64,000 nt of DNA from Paraescarpia echinospica (taxonomy: Eukaryota > Annelida > Polychaeta > Sabellida > Siboglinidae): the NCBI GenBank assembly GCA_020002185.1, contig CM034532.1, positions 45,086,506 to 45,150,505 of the forward strand. The letters run 5' to 3'. The position numbers and the translations under genes were made by a program. Positions 57,345-64,000 of this stretch are shown in pieces (the first letter of the stretch is position 1; each line of letters opens with the position of its first letter). The notes beneath the pieces are model-generated. The model was not told the origin of the DNA and did not search any database. It worked only from the letters and a program-made list of their open reading frames with translations.

Positions 57345-59690
57345 TTAACTAGATAAACTAATAGAGTGGGCAAAATCTCATGACATGATTGTAGGAAACA
57401 CCTGGTTCAACAACACCCAAGAAGACTTTGGACTTGGCAAAGTCCAGGAGACCGTATTCGGAACCAAATTGATTATATCCTGGTCAGTAAAAGATTTGGA
57501 AATGCCTTACTGGTGGCAAAGACCTTTCCCGGGGCAGACTGCGATTCCGACCGTGTGCCAGTGCGAGCCAAGTTCCGACTGAAACTGAAGAAAAGGAAAA
57601 GAGCAACAAGGAACATAAAACTAGACATGAATATATTAAAATCAGATTCAGCGATCAAAGAGAAATTCAATGTAGCAGTAAAAAGCAGTTTCAATGTTCT
57701 GAATGACATTCAAGATGTGGACGACCAATGGGAACAAGTGAAGGAATCAATCACACAGGTTGCAGTAGAAACTATTCTTAGGCAATGCAGAAAAGCAAAG
57801 AAAAAATGGATGAGTGACGATATTCTAAAGTTGATGGACGAAAGGAGGAAAATTAAGCAAAATCATTATGCATATATAGCAATGAACAAGGATATATCGC
57901 CCAAATGTAATCTAGCGAAAGAGGAATGGCTTAATGAACAATGCAAAGAAATTGAACAGAAGAATAAGCACGACACAAAATCCATGCATGCTAGAATAAG
58001 AGAAATCACAGGGAAAAGAACATGCTCAGCTACAGGTTGTCTGAAATCTAAAGAAGGAAACATAATAATGGACAAAGACAAAATACTCGAGAGATGGTCA
58101 GAATATATTGGTGAACTGTACGATGATGAAAGGGGTGAAAGACCACCAATTAAGAAGAACTTTGATGGTCCTCCTATATTGAAGGGCGAGGTTCGAAAAG
58201 CAATCAGATCAATAAAAAAGGGAAAAGCTGCTGGACCAGATAATATTACCATTGAAATGATTGAGTGTTTAGAGGAATTTGGTATTGATATAGTAACATA
58301 CTTCTTGAACAAAATATATGACAGCGGAAGAATCCCAACTGATTTATCTTGATCCATTTGTGTAGGAATACCAAAGAAACCAGGCGCAATTGAATGTGAA
58401 CTACACCGTACAATTAGTCTCATGAGTCACTTCACCAAGATGTTGCTTAACATTATTATGACCAGGATGAGAAACAAAATAAAGCCGGAAATTGCTGAAG
58501 AACAATGTGGATTTGTAGAAGATAAAGGTACAAGTAATGCAATATACATCCTACGAACACTGATTTGGAGAGCACTGGAAGTGTAGAAAGATCTGTATGT
58601 ATGTTTTATTGATTACACAAAGGCATTTGACAGTGTTCGTCATGAAGAAATCATATCAATGCTGGAGAGTTTGAACATTGATGGGAAAGATCTGAGAGTT
58701 GTGAGAAATATGTACTGGAAACAAACAGCAGCAATACGAATAGAAAATGACATCAGTAAATTTCAAGAAATAAAACATGGTTTAAGAAAAGGGTGTGTCC
58801 TATCACCCGATCTCTTTTCACTATACAATGACATCATCCTACGTATATTAGAAGATATGCCAGGTATTCAAGTAGGGGGATACAACACGAATCATTTACG
58901 ATATGCAAACGACACGGTACTGATTGCTGAGAACGAAATAGATCTACAACAGATGCTAGATACAGTAATAAGGGAAAGTGAGAAAAAAAGTATGTCCCTG
59001 AACAAAAAGAAAACAGAAATCATGATCATCTCCAAAAATATTACACTCCAACATGCAACATGGTAGCATATGGCATTGTTTTGAAGCAAGTCCGAACGTT
59101 TAACTATCTGGGATCACTAATAACATCCGACGGTCGATGCAACGATGAGATCAAGAAACGAATTGCTCAAGCCAAAACAGCTTTTTACAACATGAAAAAC
59201 ATTTTAACAAATAAAAATATATCAGTTGAAGTGAGAAAACGTGTACTGCAATGCTACATAGAGCCCATATTGCTATATGGATGTGAATCCTGGACAATAA
59301 CCAAAAGTTCACAAAAAACACAGAAGCCACTTAAATTTGGTTCTTAAGAAGAATGCTGCGAGTGCCATGGACTGCAAAGCAAAGCAATGAAGTCATCCTT
59401 AGGACAGGCCAAATCAAAAAGAAAGATCATCAACAAAGTTAGAACACAACAAGCACGATGTATAGGCCATGTCATGAGAAAGAAAAAGTTAAAACATATA
59501 GTAACAACAGGAAAAATAGAAGGAAAAAGATCCAGAGGACGCCAGAGAATAAAATAATAGATAGTATCTCAACATGGTGTGGAAGGAGCACAACAGAACT
59601 TCTACAAACTACACACGACCGTGCGGTTTGGAGGGCCATTATCGCCAACGCCTGTGACAGACATGGCACATAGAAGAAGATACAGAATAT
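57345..59690 (+). mobile_element. 5'-truncated RTE-like LINE inserted in the right arm
   Basis: The plus strand codes for the end of the endonuclease (ADCDSDRVPVRAKF), a long linker, and RT (GKAAGPDNITIEMIE, FIDYTKAFDSVRHEE, GLRKGCVLSPDLFS). The catalytic box reads RYANDTVLIAE instead of YADD. C-terminal parts are CYIEPILLYGCESWT and a basic tail to 59670. Stops at 58350 and 58586 and frameshifts near 59060 and 59345 also break it. It sits in an AT microsatellite whose unfilled version is at 40620-40690 in the left arm, so it inserted after the arms formed. It belongs to a different subfamily from the copies at 28-31 and 48-50 kb. Confidence 0.9.
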
Positions 59691-60366
59691 ATATATATAT
59701 ATACATATAATTTTGTCCTAATATTTTATCATTTTAAAGTTATAGAATATTGTCAATTTCAGTATTCATGTTCTGTTTATGTATGATGTAGGCCCCTACT
59801 GTGTCGGGCGGCTTGTGTTTCTTCGACAGTTTATCCTTTGTTTTCCATGGATGTCCCTGACAACCGGCTTACCACAATTTATTTATCTTCATGGGGATAA
59901 TATAATTCAGTGGACATGCGCTAGTAATGCTAGTTATGTAAAACTAAGTGACATTTTAATTACTTTGTCAAAATATGGACCCATGAAACGTTTCATCGTG
60001 CCTCACAGTTCTCGGGTTATGAGTCTCTGATCACAAATGTTCACACTCATCAAAAATGTAATCAAAGATGAGACCAGCATCAGCCTATTAAGAACAGTTG
60101 CTTACAGAAACAGTTGACTGAACGTGTATTTTGAGCGCCGGTAAATATAGTCTGATCTACTTCTATATAACCCAAATAGCACTCATGAAGAAAACATTGT
60201 TGTCGTGTTAATGCTAGTCAGAATCAGATACGAAAGTCAGTTATCTTAAATGTAATGCGATACCGAACAGGTAGCCAATGCATCTGGCAGAGTACTGATA
60301 AAGCACTATCGATACCAGCCTGCGGAGTCATAAGACGCGCTGCAATATTCTGAAGTCGCTGCAGTC

Positions 60367-60368
<2 letters not shown>

Positions 60369-60452
<84 letters not shown>

Positions 60453-60500
60453 CTTTCTCCTCTCTCTCCCCTTTCTCCTCTCTCCCCCCTCTCTCTCTTT
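60369..60500. repeat. (CT)n microsatellite with TCTCC ends
   Basis: A CT run followed by CTCCTCTCTCCCC-type sequence. It mirrors 39416-39545 of the left arm. Confidence 0.97.
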
Positions 60501-60665
60501 GAACTAATCAGTGTTAGACATACTGAAAAATGCAATGCAACAACGGATGCAAAATCGCTGCTTGCATCAAACTGAAATGGCGCATAGGAGCGTGTCTATG
60601 CTGGTGCACGCGTGTAATAGGCAAAGCTAGGGCAGACGTTATGCCTTCACTCGCACGTGGTCCAA

Positions 60666-61045
60666 TGTGCGCGCACATTGAAAACAACATAAATGGGGAA
60701 GGAATTTTACATAGATATGGGGAAACATACAATGTGATATATTTCGCTATGTTATATGATACACATACTCAGGTGGCTCGTGTCGAACGTTTACTGCTTC
60801 ACAATTTGACAACGATAACGTGACTAGTTTTTGTCTATCGCGATCGCATATAACGATCGCGTATCACGATACGTATATTGTGTGTTGCTTACCATACAGT
60901 ACGGGGTATATCGCGATATATACCGGTGTAGAGTCTATATAATTTCGTCCCTGTGTGGGTGTACCGAAAGTTTGGCGTTTTGAAGATGTCTCATTAGATG
61001 AAAGGTCATACTTGTCCAGTACCGGGTGACTGTGGAAAATAGATT
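60666..61045. other. Flank of the inverted repeat
   Basis: No gene. It has clusters of CGATCGC and CGATA strings near 60838-60920 (CGCGATCGCATATAACGATCGCG-like), a local palindromic region. Confidence 0.4.
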
Positions 61046-61182
61046 GTCTGCAAGCGCCACGACCTGGAAAAGCATCCCTATCCCGATCGCGCCACGCGCT
61101 CGGTTGGATTGTTGAACAATGAAACCGAGCGCGTGGCGCGAACTGGATAGGGATGCGTTTCGAGATCGGGGCGCCTGCAGAC
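61046..61182. repeat. 137-bp near-perfect inverted repeat (hairpin)
   Basis: It is symmetric about 61114. The outer ends are GTCTGC/GCAGAC, then GCATCCCTATCC/GGATAGGGATGC. The inner 17-bp stem GCGCCACGCGCTCGGTT is perfect, and even the loop contains ATTGTTGAACAAT. It could be a small foldback element or the source of a hairpin RNA. Confidence 0.9.
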
Positions 61183-62115
61183 AACTCTCTAATGGCCTAC
61201 GACCGTGTCATTTCCGACTGTCCATACATGCACAACCAATTACTTCAATCTGCTTTTGTCTGAGCCTAAGGATCACTTTTATGCCATAATTTTCTAATAT
61301 TTATATAAGTTTACACTGAAAATGTCGTACGGCTACCATGTTGAAATAATGAATCGTGTGTACCACTTCGCCAAAACATCCAGTTTTAATTGATAATTAA
61401 ACTGTAGCAGTGACGATATGGTGATTAAGCCATGTGTACCTCTGTTTGCGTGTGTGCACGCGTGTATGTTGGAAGACAATTGTTATAATAAACTGTTGAA
61501 CGATTTTCAGCTTAGTGTAGATGTAGCTATGAATGTGAACAAATTGTTAACATATCATATTAAAAAAGCACAGACAAATACAACAATCTCTCTTGTTTTC
61601 TCCGTGCGATATCGACGTGGGCGATGTGTGACTAGTTCTTTGTTGGCTGTAGGGAGCTCATTATTTGCTATGTTCATTGATATTAGTGTAGCGACCCACT
61701 TTTCAACTAACCCCGTGTTTCAACTAGCCCCGGTCTCCCCTATCTATAGCTGTCATTGCAACTTAAATGGTGTGTGTTCAACGAGGTTATTCTAGTAAGC
61801 TACTGTCATAATATCATTGGTAGTTGCACAAAGTTAGCTTTTAGGCCTATTAACTTTTTCAGATGCGTAGGCCCCCGATAAACGGTTTTCCATTTAATAA
61901 GTAAGCACGGTAAAACGATAGTCATGTGCCGTCTAGAACAGAAATTACGTAGGGCCTAAGTGCGGTTTTCAAGCATTCATCGTATAACGAAAATTACGTC
62001 GGACGTGACTGCTAGAGCGGAAATGACGTGACTTCTGGTTTCGCGCATGTCCATTTTCCATGGTCAACGGCCGAGGACGAGGCAACTGGATGAGGTGACA
62101 TGTTTTGGAGGAGAA
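61183..62115. other. Non-coding stretch with a weak ORF
   Basis: About 61220-61275 resembles 21290-21345 (dispersed repeat). A 125-codon plus frame at 61418-61795 has no recognisable motif and ordinary composition; I do not call it a gene. Confidence 0.35.
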
Positions 62116-63331
62116 ATGGAGCGCCTTGTTGTTCGGTCACTAAAGGAGAACGAGCCGGCAGAAACAGACGAACTGTTGTAAGTGGGAGCGATAATTCACG
62201 CGTGTTCAACGGCGAAAATGTATGAACTTTCAAGTCAACTGCCGTTGCTAGGATATCACGGCAACGCTGAACAGTTGCGACAGCGAGCAAAGCTAATTGC
62301 ACTGTTTTCACTGTTGTGTTTCACTGTGTGAGTAGCATCACAGAGGTCCCCCACAAAAGTAGTAACTGGTGTCAATTTACTTTTACTGTCAATGTTTTTT
62401 GTTTAATAATATTATAAGTTGGTTTTTCGATTATATGACGTCACTGTCGCAGGGATCGATTTAGAAAGTCATGCATGTGCCCGAAGGGCACATCAAAGAT
62501 ATAACTATGTGCCTTTTCTAAATTTGATATGCCCCAAATCAGTTGATTAACATTTTATATTAACATTTTATTAATAATTTGCATGGAAGCATGATCGCTT
62601 AATTAACGTGATAAATGGGAACGCTACATTTCTTTAATATTAGTCATGTAATCATGTTATTGTTTAACTTGTTTTGAATTATATTCATGACTGCCTGTAC
62701 GCGATATATTTCTGGGTACAAAATATATAACCATCAATATCAAAGTGCTCAGAAATGTTCAGGTTTTTTCAAAATCTGTAACGTTACAAAAAAATAATTC
62801 TGGATAGGTGTGTCCCATTTTTTTTGGACTGGTCATGCTACTACAGTCTACTGCTCCTAGGATAGGGAGATTATTATTAAGAAATATGATGCAGCAGTTT
62901 GCGGCATTGAGTGACAACGATTCACATACGCGAGAGCACCAACTAAAAATAGTCAAAGAACCATGTTGATTAAACATTAAAAAGAACTCATTAATTGATA
63001 CACCGATGTATGGAATAGCCTCACTCAGTCTGTGGTTGACATTGCATCGGTGCAGTCTTCTGAGAGGAAATTAGATTATAAGTTGTGGGAAAATCACCCA
63101 ATTGAATTTACTTTACAGTAAGACTATTTCGTGTAAAACTAGAACATAGCGTTGTCTTTTTTCCAAAGTTTATGACCCAAGGTGACGAGGGCATTTATAA
63201 TGAATGTACTATTTGTGAGTCTTGGTGACGGAGGCATAATTGATACACATGCTTTGACTTTTGTCTTCTTTGTGTTTCAGCTGCAGAAGTTCAGTCGTGA
63301 CGTCAGCGGACACCAGCAGCCGGAGGATCGA
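62116..63331 (+). CDS. Possible first exons of an unrecognised gene
   Basis: An ATG at 62116 opens a short exon (MERLVVRSLKENEPAETDEL) that ends at 62177 before a consensus GTAAGT donor (phase 2). A second candidate exon, 63281-63331, follows TTTGTGTTTCAG, ends before GTAAGA and keeps the frame. Beyond that the frame meets a stop with the next acceptor, so the model is incomplete. The 1.1 kb between is AT-rich and intron-like, with a stretch near 62480-62530 of no special content. Confidence 0.3.
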
Positions 63332-63375
63332 GTAAGAGGTATATCGCTAATTCTTAGCTGATGTTTGTGTTTCAG

Positions 63376-63672
63376 GTGATATGACCCAGAAGAGGGCGCA
63401 GAAGTGGAAGCAGAAGAGGAACAGAAAAGGACCCGGAATAGGACACTGAAGAGGACGCTGAAGAGAACATAGAAGTGGACTCAGAAGAGGACATAGAAGC
63501 GGACGTAGAAGAGGGTGCCGAAGAGGACAAAGAAGAGGACGTAGAAGGGGAACAACAAGAGGACACACAAGACGATGCAGAAGTGAACCTAACCTGGTTA
63601 TTCAATATTGCTCTGTTAACTTTTTTCATGCGCCGTGACGCCAGCGGACATAGGATGAAGTATGAGCAATAG
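63376..63672 (+). CDS. Acidic repeat coding segment
   Basis: It follows a TTTCAG acceptor. The sequence is built of variants of GAAGAGGAC and GAAG.GGAC, encoding Glu/Asp-rich repeats (EEDIEADVEEGAEEDKEEDV), then NLTWLFNIALLTFFM and MKYEQ, with a stop at 63670-63672. An earlier part (63380-63440) is acidic in another frame, so either an indel or different splicing separates the two. It may be the tail of the gene starting at 62116. No family recognised. Confidence 0.3.
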
Positions 63673-64000
63673 GTATTTCTGTGATTGCTGCTGTGGCGAC
63701 AGCAGTACTTACAGATTTTTCTTATTTCTTTAGCTTAGTCTTAACTTATGTGTGTTCCTTTCCGTTGCTCTGTTAATTGTATCTTTGTTCTGTTTTCATA
63801 GACGAAGCATCAGCCGTCGCGCCAGAGGACATCTGCCATCGATTTAACGGTATTTAGGTAATTGCTGCCTCCACATCTACAGTTACATACTCTATTGTAT
63901 TAGTTTGTTAATAATACTTAAATTTTCTTTTTTCAGATGAACTCCACACAGGGCCAGGTGGCTGACGATACATGCCGCTACTATAGCAGGTATGACTTCA
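63673..64000 (+). other. Candidate small exons at the right edge
   Basis: Splice-like borders surround about 63802-63849 (TTTTCATAG before; GTATTTAG after) and 63938-63990 (TTTTTTCAG before; GTATGA after). Three of the small candidate exons share a GCCAG(A/C)GGACA-like core, as if duplicated. The gene, if real, continues outside the window. Confidence 0.25.

Larger units (their letters stand above)
51720..60665 (-). repeat. Right arm of the giant inverted repeat (contains a later LINE insertion)
   Basis: The inverted counterpart of 39310-46325. It is interrupted by a LINE at about 57345-59690. Without it the arm is about 6.6 kb. Confidence 0.92.

Noticed and set aside
39310..60665. Giant inverted repeat as a simple assembly artefact
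   Set aside because: Arms differ by point changes, repeat numbers, a LINE insertion and a truncated transposon, so they are distinct sequences; a join of two divergent haplotypes remains possible and is listed as a test.
61418..61795. 125-codon plus ORF
   Set aside because: No motif, no promoter or splice support, ordinary AT-rich composition.

Overview
The window looks like a piece of an invertebrate animal genome. A marine mollusc fits best, but I cannot prove it. The evidence is eukaryotic splice signals, a kelch/BTB gene family, Polinton/Maverick genes, RTE-like and CR1-like non-LTR retrotransposons, a Ty3/gypsy element and long (GA)n tracts. Almost everything recognisable is a mobile element, an endogenous virus-like element or a rearranged repeat. 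The only intact long coding regions are a virus-type DNA polymerase that runs off the left edge, its small neighbours, and two kelch/BTB genes.

Region 1 (1 to about 8.5 kb) is GC- and CpG-rich and compact. It carries an unbroken protein-primed type family B DNA polymerase (minus strand, C-terminus outside the window), an unrecognised gene that I read as two exons (minus), a small RPA-like single-stranded-DNA-binding protein (minus), and a divergently transcribed spliced gene (plus) encoding a proline-rich protein. The plus gene is followed by four candidate 3' exons, all entered in the same codon phase. Tandem repeats separate the genes, and a perfect eight-pentamer heat-shock-element array lies at 8441-8478. 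I interpret this as the right part of a recent Polinton/adintovirus-like element. Pol and the SSB would replicate it. The job of the two spliced genes is unknown.

Region 2 (about 9.4-19.8 kb) is an old, AT-rich, broken Polinton. It has PolB on the plus strand. On the minus strand, from low to high coordinate, lie an adenain-like protease, the double-jelly-roll major capsid protein, a small basic core-like protein, a penton-like minor capsid protein, a small membrane protein, a chromodomain integrase, two small Polinton proteins and the packaging ATPase. Most genes carry frameshifts or stops.

Region 3 (about 20-39 kb) is a repeat graveyard. It holds a zinc-finger-like ORF, nuclear-receptor half-sites, two degraded copies of a multicopy invertebrate ORF family, a copy of part of the kelch arm, an RTE-like LINE with a 5' inversion, and a Ty3/gypsy element (166-bp LTRs, CATAT target duplication) inserted just before the YADD motif of a CR1-like LINE. 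Long purine tracts follow.

Region 4 (about 39.3-60.7 kb) is a giant inverted repeat. Arms at about 39.31-46.33 and 51.72-60.67 kb flank a 5.4-kb spacer of LINE and gypsy debris. Each arm carries a nearly identical, divergently transcribed kelch/BTB gene, tandem TATA-containing repeats and variable-number repeats. The arms differ by later events: a LINE insertion only on the right, and a complete 8-bp-TSD transposon only on the left.

Region 5 (60.7-64 kb) holds a near-perfect 137-bp hairpin and a possible multi-exon gene encoding an acidic repeat protein.
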